DNA of 64,000 bases. Source: Rhodopirellula sp. P2. GTDB taxonomy: Bacteria > Planctomycetota > Planctomycetia > Pirellulales > Pirellulaceae. Shown here one piece after another: positions 17,585-27,192 of this stretch (within the stretch, counting starts at the first letter, position 1; every line of letters starts with the position of its first letter). A model generated the notes under the pieces. That model ran no database searches, was not told where the DNA came from, and worked only from the letters and a program-made list of their open reading frames with translations. Location of the stretch: positions 744,001-808,000 of the forward strand of contig NZ_CP118225.1 in assembly GCF_028768465.1 (NCBI RefSeq). The letters are read 5' to 3'. Position numbers and translations under genes: made by a program.

Positions 17585-18751
17585 GTCGCCTCGGAGCTTC
17601 CTCCCCGAGGTGAGTTCGTGCAGATCTATTTCACCCTCCCTTGGGACGTTCGAAAGATAAATGGTGGCTGGCGCCTGGGTTTCGCCCCGGATGGGGCCGT
17701 CATGCTTAGCTCGGGGCGGAAGCCCCGAGAGACCGATGCCGGAAAACAAACGGTCGCCCCGGATGGGGCCGTCGTGGGAGTTGGGGGCGTCCCTCGCTCA
17801 CCAGGCTGTTGATTGAATCAGCCGGAACGCGATCGCGTCCGGTTCGTCCCCGGTAACCGTGGGCTAGCGCTGGACTGTCAAAAGGTTGGTATTGACACCG
17901 CTTTGGACTGCGCAGGTTTTGTTCCCCGACTTCGCCCCAACGGGGCAGCCCTATGCCAGCCCAGGGCAACGCCCTGGGTTGTGGCGGGACCAAGATGACA
18001 AAGCCCCAACGGGGCGGTCCTAGCGGGTTTTGAGGAGTCTTTCTTAGGGCCGCCCCGTTAGGGCTGGTGCCGGAATCTCCGTCACGAAACCCCAGGCGAT
18101 GCCTGGGGCTATCTTAGAACTGCCCCGTTGGGGCGTAGGAAAGAACAGAAACCAACAACGCATCATTCGTGTCAACACCAGAGATTGAACAGTCCAGGCT
18201 AGCGCCGATCGGCTGATCGCGAGATCTTCGAAACGTACTGAATCAACAAGCCGTCACGCTTCGGGTTGTGATGGGTGGTCTTGGCCGACTCGGACGGGCA
18301 AGAGTGCCGATGCTACATACGTTGAAACGCTGTTGAGCACTGAGTCGACAAGCCGTCACCATTGACGCTCTGATTGCCGATGCCAAGTTGATTCCTGGAT
18401 TGCACCTGGGGAGGGTCGGCCCGCTTGGGGCCGGGGAGGGTTACGCGGTGGATCCAATGCTGAGCCCTCCCCTCGCTTCGCTCGACCCTCCCAGGGGGAG
18501 GGTGAAGATCAACGCCCGGCAAGACAGCACTTCAAAACTGCACGACCCTTCGTCGGGCGGGGTTCTCAAGGCATCACTGGCAAGCATTTAGCAGGCAAGT
18601 TCGCCCCTGAAGAGGCCGGCGTCGATCCTGCGGCGAGAAATCACTGGCACTACCCGAAGCGCGAGCGATGAGACGAGCATGCGTTTCAGTGTCATCGGCT
18701 GGGACCACAGGCTCGACGGCGAACCGCCGAGCCACCACACCACTGCAATGA
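17585..18751. repeat. Gene-free interval rich in palindromic repeats
   Basis: No credible gene is present here. The interval contains copies of GCCCCGGATGGGGCCGTC near 17690 and 17759, the palindrome CTCGGGGCGGAAGCCCCGAG near 17710, several CCCCAACGGGG-type hairpins between 17930 and 18140, and a pair of inverted GGGAGGG-type motifs near 18410-18500. It lies between the convergent ends of the FabZ-like gene and glgC, so the hairpins could stop transcription from both sides. Confidence 0.7.
17863..18203. repeat. 341-bp element with imperfect inverted ends (MITE-like)
   Basis: The left end (17863-17898, GCTAGCGCTGGACTGTCAAA and on to TTGACAC) matches the reverse complement of the right end (18169-18203) over about 35 bases, with a few mismatches. 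Between them are nested palindromes such as CCCAGGGCAACGCCCTGGG and CCCCAACGGGG. It contains no reading frame. This is the layout of a non-autonomous mobile element or a large structured repeat. Target-site duplication was not evident. Confidence 0.5.
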
Positions 18752-20035
18752 CTAGCAGGTGAATCCGTTTGGAATCTGGCCGTCTTTGATCACGATGCTG
18801 ATCCCCTCGCGAATTTGCAGGTCATCATCTTCACCCTGGTGATCGATCTTGGCTTCGTTCAGGATCCGAACGTTCTCGCCCACGCGACAGTTCTTGTCGA
18901 GAATGGCACCCTGAATCACGCTGCCAGCACCAACACCGACGGGCAACTTGCCACCGAGATCGGCATCTTGCATCTCGATGAAGTCCGCTCCCATCACAAC
19001 GCTGTCTTTGATCGTCACGTTGTCACCAATCACGGTTCGCAGGCCGATCACGCTGTTTTCGATCGTCACATTGTCGCCAATGCGACAACCGTCTGCGATC
19101 AAACTGCCAGTGATCTTCGCATCGCCCATGATGGTTGGCGGCAAGAATCGTGGCCGACTGTAGATCGGTGCATGACGATTTCGAATGTCAAACGGTGGGT
19201 TCTTGCCGGCCAGCGAGAGGTTCGCCTCATAGAACGAACGAATCGTTCCGATGTCTTCCCAGTACCCGTCAAACAGGTGCAGTTGAACCTTGTGGGTATT
19301 GATCGCTTCCGGGAAGACCTCTTTCCCGAAGTCGCTGTGCAGGCTGTTTTCGAGCATGTCGACCATCAGGTCTTTGTCGAAGATGTACAACCCCATGCTG
19401 GCCAGCAAATCCCGGCCTTGGCTTTCAATCCCGCGGGCATCAATCCAGCTTGGTTCCATGCGGACCTTGGCGATTTCTTCCTCTGTTTGGGGTTTTTCAA
19501 CAAACCCCGTCACGCGACCGGTGTCATCGACCTGCATGATTCCCAGTGACGACGCGTCTTTCCGGGTCACCGGAATACCAGCGATCGTCGCGGCCGCGCC
19601 CGACTCGATGTGAGTCCGCATCATGTCACGAAAATCCATTCGGTACAGTTGATCGCCCGAGAGGATCAGCACGTGTTTGATCCAACTCTCACGCAAGTGC
19701 ACCAGGTTCTTGCGAACTGCGTCGGCGGTGCCTTGGTACCAATCGGTGCCGGAGTTGACCGTCTGTTGAGCGGCGAGCAACTCGACGAAGCCACCGCTGA
19801 AGTGATCGAAGGTGTACGTCTGCCGAAGGTGACGGTGAAGACTCTCTGACAAGAACTGAGTCAACACATACGCGCGATTCAGCCCGCTGTTGATGCAGTT
19901 GCTGATCGGAATGTCGATCAACCGGTACTTTGCGGCCAACGGCACCGCGGGTTTGGCGCGGATCTTTGTGAGCGGGAACAATCGTGTTCCGCGGCCACCG
20001 CCAAGAATCAACGCGATTGTATTGTTCAATTCCAT
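18752..20035 (-). CDS. glgC: Glucose-1-phosphate adenylyltransferase (ADP-glucose pyrophosphorylase)
   Basis: The enzyme makes ADP-glucose from glucose-1-phosphate and ATP, the committed step of glycogen synthesis. The nucleotide-binding start [24 protein letters not shown] is clear. [26 protein letters not shown], and the substrate segment [18 protein letters not shown] follow. The C-terminal third is the left-handed beta-helix of hexapeptide repeats. Its 427 residues are the normal family length. ATG 20035 was preferred to the in-frame GTG 20041 because it begins directly at the conserved N-terminus, with GAGAG upstream. Confidence 0.95.
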   Translation of the reverse strand: MELNNTIALILGGGRGTRLFPLTKIRAKPAVPLAAKYRLIDIPISNCINSGLNRAYVLTQFLSESLHRHLRQTYTFDHFSGGFVELLAAQQTVNSGTDWYQGTADAVRKNLVHLRESWIKHVLILSGDQLYRMDFRDMMRTHIESGAAATIAGIPVTRKDASSLGIMQVDDTGRVTGFVEKPQTEEEIAKVRMEPSWIDARGIESQGRDLLASMGLYIFDKDLMVDMLENSLHSDFGKEVFPEAINTHKVQLHLFDGYWEDIGTIRSFYEANLSLAGKNPPFDIRNRHAPIYSRPRFLPPTIMGDAKITGSLIADGCRIGDNVTIENSVIGLRTVIGDNVTIKDSVVMGADFIEMQDADLGGKLPVGVGAGSVIQGAILDKNCRVGENVRILNEAKIDHQGEDDDLQIREGISIVIKDGQIPNGFTC

Positions 20036-20112
20036 GATCACTCTCGTGGGATGACGTGCTAGTTAGTGTGAATGGTCGGTAAACGGGAACGTTTGCTTTG
20101 GCACGCGCTAGC

Positions 20113-21087
20113 TTACCAATACTTTTCGAATCGAATGGTGCCGGGACCGGGTGTTTCTGTGGCATCGTGAAAACCGGCGGCTCTCAGCAAGGGCAGCATC
20201 CCGGGTTGAGCGGGAACATCACCGCCGGGCGGCACATAGCCGATCATGTCAGGGTTGCCACACAAGAACACGTGCGTGTTGGTGGGAGCGAGCGGGTCAC
20301 CGACCAGGTCCGCCAACTTGCCGGAGGTGAACATTGTTTGCAGATACTGTTTTCCGACGTAGTCCGGTCGGTCGGGCTCTAAATTCTTGGGTTCGCGAGT
20401 CGTCAGCGGCAGGTAGCAATAATTCGGGAAGCGACGCATCAGCTCGTCGTGTTCGCTTTGGTAGGCGATGTCGGAGCAGTAGCGGACGCTGGTTGCGATG
20501 ACGATTTTTCCGAGATGCCCGCGTGACAACAACGTGGTCGCCATCGCATTGTGAGGTGCCTCGCCCGTGCCGGTTCCGAGCATCAAGACGTTCTCGTTCT
20601 GGGGAATGTCCCCCAACAGATATCGTCCCGTGATTTTCCGTTCGACACAAATTCGGTCGCCTTCCCCCTTGCCAAACAATCGCGGCGTGAGTGCCGGCGG
20701 CTTGCTCGCGGAGGTCGCTCCCTGGCGGACCAACGTGATGTAGAACTCCAGGTAGTCGATCTGATCGACCGGCGCCAATTCCCCCGCCTTTGGCGAGTCG
20801 GCATCATGCAGCATCGGACATGAAATCGAATACGCTCGACGCACCAATTTTCGCGATTTTTTGATCGGGACGTCTTCGGGTTGGGTGCCTCGCAGTCGAG
20901 GTTCCCAGTTCCCCAGCCCGATGGCGACATATTGCCCGGGCTCAAATGGCATCACCGGCTCGTCGCACTGGATCCGATACCGAGCCAGATCCTCGGTCAG
21001 GTCCATCCGTTTGACGATCGTCGCATTGTAGTGCTGCTCGCGAAGCCGCTGCTTCTCTTCTTCGTCCGGGTAGCCCTGTTCATCCAT
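20113..21087 (-). CDS. Ferredoxin/flavodoxin-NADP reductase family protein
   Basis: The 324-residue flavoprotein has the FAD-binding motif RAYSISCP (about residue 88) after PFEPGQYVAIGL, an NADP-binding glycine-rich loop VLMLGTGTGEAPH, and the C-terminal aromatic end RFEKYW that stacks on the flavin. It shuttles electrons between NADPH and ferredoxin or flavodoxin. Such a reductase could feed the Rieske oxygenase or radical SAM enzyme in this window, but nothing links them genetically. It sits 77 nt upstream of glgC on the same strand. Confidence 0.88.
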   Translation of the reverse strand: MDEQGYPDEEEKQRLREQHYNATIVKRMDLTEDLARYRIQCDEPVMPFEPGQYVAIGLGNWEPRLRGTQPEDVPIKKSRKLVRRAYSISCPMLHDADSPKAGELAPVDQIDYLEFYITLVRQGATSASKPPALTPRLFGKGEGDRICVERKITGRYLLGDIPQNENVLMLGTGTGEAPHNAMATTLLSRGHLGKIVIATSVRYCSDIAYQSEHDELMRRFPNYCYLPLTTREPKNLEPDRPDYVGKQYLQTMFTSGKLADLVGDPLAPTNTHVFLCGNPDMIGYVPPGGDVPAQPGMLPLLRAAGFHDATETPGPGTIRFEKYW

Positions 21088-21261
21088 TGCGTTTTCAACT
21101 CCCAGATGCCTTTTTCACGTCGGCGACCCCGCCCGCCTGAGTTACTATAGTGGATGCGGTCGGGCGGCGTGGCGGTGTCCACTTCGCAACCACAACGACT
21201 GAGTTCGTCCGTCTCGACTTCGCGACTTCACCGCCTCACCTTATCATTCGGACCTTCGATC

Positions 21262-22716
21262 ATGTTTGATCGCCAAGTCTTCTTTCGGCAACTTCCGCAT
21301 CGACTCTCGATCCGATCCATCACAATCGGCCTCTCGGTGGCCTTTGGCATCACGCTGGGAATGCCGTCGAGTTTGCCTGCGGAAAACTGGACCAGCCTCA
21401 CAGGCAATCGGACCATCCAAGCCCAGATGGTGGGGCTGTGGAACGACAACGTCATCCTGCTGATGTCCAGCGGACAACGAGTCAGCGTGCCGATGAAATC
21501 GCTGATCGCAGAAAGCCGGATTCAGGCGGAAGAGATCGCGGCTCGTTTGAAGGAACAACGCCAATCGCTGAGCGAAGAACTTCGCCAAGTCGCCGATGCA
21601 GAATCCGCCGCCGCTCCGGATCCACTGCCCACGCCACCAGCACCGCCCGCGTACCAACCGCTGGCCCCCAATCTGCCGATCGATGAAACGATCGAACAGA
21701 TCCAATCCCAAATTCGCGAAGGACATTTGGCGGTTGTCGTTGACGCGCTGCCCCCCTCGTTCCGTAGCGAGCTTGATCAACTGGTTGATTTGGCAATGCA
21801 AAAGATCGATGCCAACGAATGGAACGAAGGCAACCAACGTCTCTACCGTTTGGTCGACCTGATTGTGACTCGCCAAAATTGGATTCAATCGCATCCTCGA
21901 TTGGCCTCGGGTGACCCCAGTTCTCCCAGCGCGTTCAACGAAGCGTTTGTCGAATTGATCCTGCCGACTGCCAACGCGCTTCGTTCAGGACTGGCGGGCG
22001 ATGCGATGATGCCTGACAACATTCGGCAAAAGGGATTCACGAATTGGGTCCGAGATCGAAGCGAATCGGTGGCTCCTTACTTCCGTCAACTGACTCAGGC
22101 CTTTGCCTCTTCGGACCCTCAGTGGGAAGTCGCAAGTTTCAAAGAGGACACCGCGACAATCCAGCGTGCTGGCCCCGGCAATCAACAACCCGGCCAACGA
22201 CGCCCCAACCGCGGTCCAACGCATGAAATGGTTCGAGTGGAAGGCTACTGGATTCCCAAAACCTTGGCGGATCACTTTCCAAAGTGGATTGAAGAACAAA
22301 CGCAGAAGCTCGAAGCGATGACCGATGGAGGAACCAGCATGGCCGACTTGGCTCAAAACTCCGGCGGCATGAATCCGATGGCGTCGAGCACCATTCAGCA
22401 ATCCACTCAAATGTTCGAGACGTTCTTGCAACCGCTCGAATCCGCTGCTGACGCCACTGCCTTCCACGAAGCTTCTGAACAAATGATCGCAACCGTCCAG
22501 CCCATGATCAGCATGTTCAGCGCCATGGCGAACATGGGCGGTGGTCGAAACCAGAACGGGATGTCAGGCTACGGCAACTCTGGTTACGGCAGCGGCGAAC
22601 CCGGGTACGACGACATGAACATGGGCATGGAACCCGGCTACGGCGATCCCATGATGGAAGACGGAAGCATGGACCAGAGCGGTCCGAGCTACGGCATGGA
22701 ACCGATGAATCAATGA
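21262..22716 (+). CDS. Secreted SHD1-type protein of unknown function
   Basis: An N-terminal signal or anchor segment (ITIGLSVAFGITLGMPSSLPAENW, residues about 18-40) precedes a short SH3-like module of the SHD1 type (TGNRTIQAQMVGLWNDNVILLMSSGQRVSVPMKSL, about 45-80). The planctomycete genomes I know carry many such modules. A Pro/Ala linker follows, then a helical domain, and finally a Gly/Met/Tyr/Pro-rich tail (residues about 445-484, MSGYGNSGYGSGEPGYDDM). ATG 21262 was chosen because the signal segment starts soon after; an earlier in-frame start at 21154 adds 36 unconvincing residues. Its stop is 13 nt before the protoporphyrinogen oxidase start. Confidence 0.7.
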   Translation: MFDRQVFFRQLPHRLSIRSITIGLSVAFGITLGMPSSLPAENWTSLTGNRTIQAQMVGLWNDNVILLMSSGQRVSVPMKSLIAESRIQAEEIAARLKEQRQSLSEELRQVADAESAAAPDPLPTPPAPPAYQPLAPNLPIDETIEQIQSQIREGHLAVVVDALPPSFRSELDQLVDLAMQKIDANEWNEGNQRLYRLVDLIVTRQNWIQSHPRLASGDPSSPSAFNEAFVELILPTANALRSGLAGDAMMPDNIRQKGFTNWVRDRSESVAPYFRQLTQAFASSDPQWEVASFKEDTATIQRAGPGNQQPGQRRPNRGPTHEMVRVEGYWIPKTLADHFPKWIEEQTQKLEAMTDGGTSMADLAQNSGGMNPMASSTIQQSTQMFETFLQPLESAADATAFHEASEQMIATVQPMISMFSAMANMGGGRNQNGMSGYGNSGYGSGEPGYDDMNMGMEPGYGDPMMEDGSMDQSGPSYGMEPMNQ

Positions 22717-22729
22717 GCCCAATGAATCG

Positions 22730-24187
22730 ATGAAAATTGCGATCATCGGTGGCGGACTGTCAGGATTGTCCACCGCCGCTCACCTGCGTTTGCTAGCTCA
22801 AAAGCAGAACAAGCCTCTTCCCCAAATCACACTCTTCGAAGCCGCAGAGCGACTCGGAGGCGTGATTCACACCGAGACGCTGATCGACAATCAGGGCCGC
22901 ACCTTTGTGATCGATCACGGGGCGGACATGTTTGCGACCGCACCCCCGGCAGCGATCGATCTTTGCGAACAACTCGGCGTCGCGGATCAATTGCTGCGTC
23001 CCAGTCCGCTTGGGCGCGGCGCGATGATCGCACGAGGCAACCGGCTGATTCCGATCCCGGAAGGATTCGTCTTGATGCGTCCGACCAAACTCGGGTCAAT
23101 GCTGACGACGCCTCTGCTCAGCCTCTCGGGCAAATTCCGCTTGCTGCGTGAACGTTTCATTCCTCGCCGCGATGAAAGCGTGACCGATGAAAGCGTGGGA
23201 TCGTTCGTTCGCCGTCGACTCGGCGAAGAATGCCTCGACAACATCGTCGCGCCCTTGGTCGCTGGCATCTACACCGCCGACGTTGATCGCCTCAGCATGG
23301 CGGCAACGATGAAACCGATTTGGGACATGGAGACCCACGACGGTTCGCTAGCCAAAGCAACGTTGCGACGGATCCGAACCGGGGAGGACTCCACCGAACA
23401 AGCCAGCAGTGGCGCTCGCTACGAGAAGTTTCGAGCGTTTCCCAACGGCATGATGCAATGGATCGACACGCTCGCCGACTTTGCGGGGCGTGAGAACATT
23501 CGCTTGAACACGGCCGTTCGCTCGATCGTCCCGCTTCCGGATCATCGCTATCGACTGGAGATCGAATCCGTCGACCACAGCCAATCGTCCCAAGAGTTTG
23601 ATCAAGTTGTTGTTTCGACCCCCGCGCACGTCGCGGCAAAACTACTGCAACCGCTCAGCGACGAAGCCGCGTCCACGCTTCGCTCGATTCCATTTGCATC
23701 CACGGCGATTGTGGTCATGGCGGTTCGGCGCGATTGCATCTCGCGTTTTCCAACCACCTTCGGATTTGTGGTTCCACCCCAAGAGAACCGCCGCATGCTG
23801 GCAGGCAGCTTCGCCAGCACCAAATTTCCTCAGCGTGCTCCCGATGACTATGTCATTGTGCGGGCGTTTGTCGGCGGCATACTGCAACCCGAAATCCTGG
23901 AACGCAGCGACGACGAGATCACCGAGATCGTGCGGGCCGAACTGGGCGACCTGATCGGACTGGACCAGACTCAGTCACTCGAAGACATCGCTGCGGTGGT
24001 GAAAGTCGTACGTTGGAACAACGCGATGCCACAGTACGAGGTCGGGCACCTGGACAAAGTCCAGCAGATTCGAACCGCGATCCAATCCATCCCAGGCCTG
24101 CACCTGAACACAAACGCACTAGGCGGCGTTGGAATCGCCCCGGTCATCGCAGCATCCAAACAGACCGCGGAACGTATCTTGAAGTGA
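22730..24187 (+). CDS. hemG: Protoporphyrinogen oxidase (oxygen-dependent type)
   Basis: This FAD enzyme oxidises protoporphyrinogen IX in haem synthesis. It begins with the dinucleotide-binding fold IAIIGGGLSGLSTAAHLR, followed by FEAAERLGGVIHTE. The middle carries DNIVAPLVAGIYTADVDRLSM, and the C-terminal part has a second FAD contact, GLHLNTNALGGVGIAPVIAA. Its 485 residues fit the HemY/PPOX class; the gene name varies (hemY or hemG) between databases. It follows the SHD1 gene closely on the same strand. Confidence 0.9.
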   Translation: MKIAIIGGGLSGLSTAAHLRLLAQKQNKPLPQITLFEAAERLGGVIHTETLIDNQGRTFVIDHGADMFATAPPAAIDLCEQLGVADQLLRPSPLGRGAMIARGNRLIPIPEGFVLMRPTKLGSMLTTPLLSLSGKFRLLRERFIPRRDESVTDESVGSFVRRRLGEECLDNIVAPLVAGIYTADVDRLSMAATMKPIWDMETHDGSLAKATLRRIRTGEDSTEQASSGARYEKFRAFPNGMMQWIDTLADFAGRENIRLNTAVRSIVPLPDHRYRLEIESVDHSQSSQEFDQVVVSTPAHVAAKLLQPLSDEAASTLRSIPFASTAIVVMAVRRDCISRFPTTFGFVVPPQENRRMLAGSFASTKFPQRAPDDYVIVRAFVGGILQPEILERSDDEITEIVRAELGDLIGLDQTQSLEDIAAVVKVVRWNNAMPQYEVGHLDKVQQIRTAIQSIPGLHLNTNALGGVGIAPVIAASKQTAERILK

Positions 24188-24474
24188 GATCAAGACTTCG
24201 GGTTGGCGGCACAACCCGAGGAATGCGAAAGGGTTGAGATCCGGGCAAAACCGCAGCGGAAACCGTTTCGAGAGCCCCCAAACTGTTTCGTGAATTCCGA
24301 GGGAGGGGCAAAAAGATGGGATTGACTGGGGTATCGGGATGGTTCACGCTGCGCAGTCAGTTGAGCACCACATTTGGGTTGGTTGGTTTGTTTTGGAAGC
24401 GTTTTCCAGTGAAACGAGCCCGAATGCGAGAGGCATCTTGCCTCGTTGGTGACGGTTTGCAGGGTATCAGATCA

Positions 24475-24909
24475 GTGACGAACATTTATGTCGGGAACCT
24501 TTCGTTCAAGGCCACCGAAGAAGAGCTCCGTGGCGCGTTCGAACAGTATGGCGAAGTGTCAGCTGTGAACATCATCATGGATCGAGAAACAGGACGTAGT
24601 CGCGGATTTGCCTTCGTCGAAATGGCGGATGCCGAAGGCGCGAAGGACGCGATTGAAAACCTGAACGGTCATGAAATTGATGGCCGTGGTGTGACGGTCA
24701 ATGAAGCTCGACCTCGCGAGCCACGCAGTGGTGGCGGCGGCGGCGGTGGTGGAGGCTACGGCGGTGGTGGCGGCGGTCGCGGCCGTGGTGGCGGCGGCGG
24801 TGGTTACGGCGGTGGCGGTGGCAACCGCGGCGGTGGCTACGGTGGCGGCGGCGGTGGTGGATACGGCGGCGGCGGTGGTGGCGGCTACGGTGGCCGCGGC
24901 GATCGCTAA
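24475..24909 (+). CDS. RRM-type RNA-binding protein with glycine-rich tail
   Basis: A single RNA-recognition motif fills residues 1-80: RNP2 is IYVGNL and RNP1 is RGFAFVEM. The tail from about residue 85 is almost entirely Gly with Tyr and Arg, like cyanobacterial and planctomycete Rbp proteins, and such tails promote self-association. GTG 24475 gives the canonical [11 protein letters not shown] start. However, an in-frame ATG at 24316 has a much stronger ribosome site (GAGGGAGGGG) and would add 53 residues, so the start is open. A strong terminator follows at 24943. Confidence 0.87.
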   Translation: MTNIYVGNLSFKATEEELRGAFEQYGEVSAVNIIMDRETGRSRGFAFVEMADAEGAKDAIENLNGHEIDGRGVTVNEARPREPRSGGGGGGGGGYGGGGGGRGRGGGGGGYGGGGGNRGGGYGGGGGGGYGGGGGGGYGGRGDR

Positions 24910-24942
24910 TCCCGAAACCAACGACGAATCAGATTCACGAGC

Positions 24943-24980
24943 GGAAACCAGTCTGGCATCAGACTGGTTTCCGTTTTTTT
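24943..24980 (+). terminator. Strong intrinsic terminator after the RRM gene
   Basis: A perfect 13-bp stem (GGAAACCAGTCTG paired with CAGACTGGTTTCC) with a GCAT loop is followed by G and seven T residues. It ends 34 bases after the RRM stop. The gene at 25046 approaches from the other side. Confidence 0.92.
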
Positions 24981-25045
24981 ATGCCTGCTCAGCGTTCTCG
25001 CTTGCGCGATTGTCGGTTGACTCCAACCGTCACCTCCGCAGCCGG

Positions 25046-26335
25046 TCAGTCATCCAAGCCGGTCATCAACGGACGCTTGGATGGCATCGAGATTTCGTCA
25101 TCCCGCGACACCTCTTCTCGCATCGCCCGCAAGCGTTCGTACTTCCGCCGCGCCGCCTCGGCCACTTCCGCATCTTCGTACTTCGGCGAACTGTCGATCG
25201 GCGACTGCATCGAGAGCTTCCCAAACTCATCCAAGATCTCCGTCAGACTCATCGCTGTGCGTTCGCTCGTACCTCGCGATAGCCGAGTGATCATTTCCAT
25301 CGAAAGGATGCCGGCCGATCGGAAGTGAATCTTGGTGACCACGGGTTCCGCAGGGTACATCCCCATCAAAATCATCTTGTCGAAACGAACCTCCGACGAG
25401 ATCGTCGGGAGCGGCGAATTGACCGCCTCGTTGCCCAAGTCCAAACGATGCAAACTGACTCGCTCATCGCTGGTGATATAGACCTCAATCTTGAAGTCAT
25501 CCGCAGTGGATTCGGGAGGCAAATGCAAGAGCATCAACTCCAACGCCTGACGACCGTTATCGGCGACGCCAGAGACTGTGTCATCGCTCTTTTCGAACGC
25601 GAACATCAACGCCAACGTCCGCCCCAGCAACACGCCTGAATCCTCCGGCATGCCAACAATCCCCAGCGTCCGAAATCGGCTGACCGCCACATTGATCATC
25701 GGCTCCGGCTCGATGGTGTAACCGGGACGTTCAATTTCAAAGAATGCTGCCGCGCAATCAGTGCCAAAGTAAACACGTTTTTGCTCGTCGTAAAACAGCT
25801 GAGGCTGGACCGACAAACGATGGTCCTCGAAGTACTGATCCACTTGCTGGCGAGTGACGGCGGGCAACTTCTGACGGCCTTGCGACGCCATCTCCAAACC
25901 AATCGTGATCGCAGACAATCGTCCCAGCTCACCATGCTGGCCAGTGCGAGCCATCGACAGCGGCGCTGACACGGATGCCCCCGGGGCGACGATCCGGCAA
26001 GCATTGCCTTTCGCCATCGTGTAGGCACGCGTCCAATCACGTTCCGAGTCCGGCAACGATCTCAACAACGTGATTTCATCGCGACGCGGAGCGGAGCCGA
26101 TCTTTCCAACGCGAAGGGTGAGCTCTCCCCGTGCTTCGCCCGCCTCGTTCTCTGATTTCGAAGAAAGGGACGGCTGCGCAAAGCTGCCGAGGTTCAGCTC
26201 CGGCACATTCGGGTCACGCTCCTCGCTCGCGGTTGGCTGATCAGAGGTGGACTTCACCACCTGCCACCCAACCATTCCTGCCAACAGGATCACCAGAACG
26301 ATCGTCGCTCGTCGCAGAATCAATGGGTCAGTCAT
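25046..26335 (-). CDS. Membrane-anchored protein of unknown function
   Basis: The 429-residue protein begins with one hydrophobic helix (ATIVLVILLAGMVGWQVV, residues 9-27) that would anchor it, so the rest is probably outside the cytoplasm. The body has no low-complexity stretches apart from a Ser/Glu-rich linker at about 30-70. It ends in a charged helix (AEAARRKYERLRAMREEVSRD). I recognise no catalytic motif or family. It lies 59 nt downstream of the FabL-type reductase gene on the same strand, so it may be the last gene of the lipid operon. Confidence 0.65.
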   Translation of the reverse strand: MTDPLILRRATIVLVILLAGMVGWQVVKSTSDQPTASEERDPNVPELNLGSFAQPSLSSKSENEAGEARGELTLRVGKIGSAPRRDEITLLRSLPDSERDWTRAYTMAKGNACRIVAPGASVSAPLSMARTGQHGELGRLSAITIGLEMASQGRQKLPAVTRQQVDQYFEDHRLSVQPQLFYDEQKRVYFGTDCAAAFFEIERPGYTIEPEPMINVAVSRFRTLGIVGMPEDSGVLLGRTLALMFAFEKSDDTVSGVADNGRQALELMLLHLPPESTADDFKIEVYITSDERVSLHRLDLGNEAVNSPLPTISSEVRFDKMILMGMYPAEPVVTKIHFRSAGILSMEMITRLSRGTSERTAMSLTEILDEFGKLSMQSPIDSSPKYEDAEVAEAARRKYERLRAMREEVSRDDEISMPSKRPLMTGLDD

Positions 26336-26394
26336 CGGACTCTCAATCGCCTAAAAACATCTGTCATGAAAACTTGTTTGGGCCAACATTCGCA

Positions 26395-27192
26395 TCACAC
26401 GCGAATGCTGACGCCACCGTCGATCACGAGCGTTTGCCCTTGAATCAAATCACTTCCTTCGCTGCACAGAAACGCCACCACGGACGAGACATCTTGTTCG
26501 CACAGGCGGCGTTTGCCGACCATCATTCGTTCGCTCGCAGCTTCGATCAGGCCCTCGGAACCTGGCATGCTGGCGATGGCATCTGTGGCAATGATGCCCG
26601 GCAACACGCAATTGAAGTTGATCCCGCGGTCGCCAAACTCCAGTGCGAGGTGACGCACCAAAGCTTCAAGTGCCGCCTTCGATGCCCCAATGGCTCCATA
26701 GTGAGGCACGGCCCAATTGGAACCGTGGCTGCTCACTGCGACCAACTTCCCATGCGAATCCCCGGCGGCCAAATGCTCCCATGCCGCCTGAGCCAACCAA
26801 ACCACGGGTGCCGAATTGCTGCGAAGCACCGCTTCGAAGTTGACGGGGGTCAGGTCATTCAAATCACGAAAACCGCCGGCCGCAGCATTGCTGACCACGA
26901 TGTCCAATCCGCCCCATTTCTGAGCGACACTCTCAACCATCGCTTCCACGTCTTCTTTCGATGAGACATCGGCTCGCACCAACATCACCGTTCCGCCTGA
27001 GTCGGCAATTTCCGTCGCGACTTGGACCGCTTGTTCCTCGGACTTCAAGAAATTGATCGCAACCGAAGCCCCTCGAGCGGCCAACTCCAATGCAATTGCC
27101 CGACCAATGCCACGACTGGCACCGGTGACGAGCGCTCGCTTGCCTACTAAATCCGCCAATGGTTTCATGCTTGATCCTGATCCCTCATTCAT
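26395..27192 (-). CDS. Short-chain reductase of the FabL enoyl-ACP reductase type
   Basis: This 265-residue Rossmann enzyme has the cofactor loop LVTGASRGIGRAIALEL and the NxA motif in VSNAAAGG. The active-site segment HYGAIGASKAAL has Tyr and Lys separated by six residues. YxxxxxxK is the spacing of enoyl-ACP reductases (FabI/FabL), not the YxxxK of ordinary SDRs, and the surrounding sequence is like Bacillus FabL. Enoyl reduction is the one step missing from the megasynthase encoded upstream, so it may act in trans on that chain. It overlaps the Rieske gene by 8 nt. A second possible start is ATG 27168. Confidence 0.82.
   Translation of the reverse strand: MNEGSGSSMKPLADLVGKRALVTGASRGIGRAIALELAARGASVAINFLKSEEQAVQVATEIADSGGTVMLVRADVSSKEDVEAMVESVAQKWGGLDIVVSNAAAGGFRDLNDLTPVNFEAVLRSNSAPVVWLAQAAWEHLAAGDSHGKLVAVSSHGSNWAVPHYGAIGASKAALEALVRHLALEFGDRGINFNCVLPGIIATDAIASMPGSEGLIEAASERMMVGKRRLCEQDVSSVVAFLCSEGSDLIQGQTLVIDGGVSIRV

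Noticed and set aside
17587-17610. Hairpin after the FabZ-like gene as intrinsic terminator
   Set aside because: The stem is short and no T-run follows; it may just be another palindromic repeat.
24720-24905. GGT/GGC-rich tract as a DNA repeat array
   Set aside because: It encodes the Gly-rich tail of the RRM protein in the correct frame and is typical of that family.
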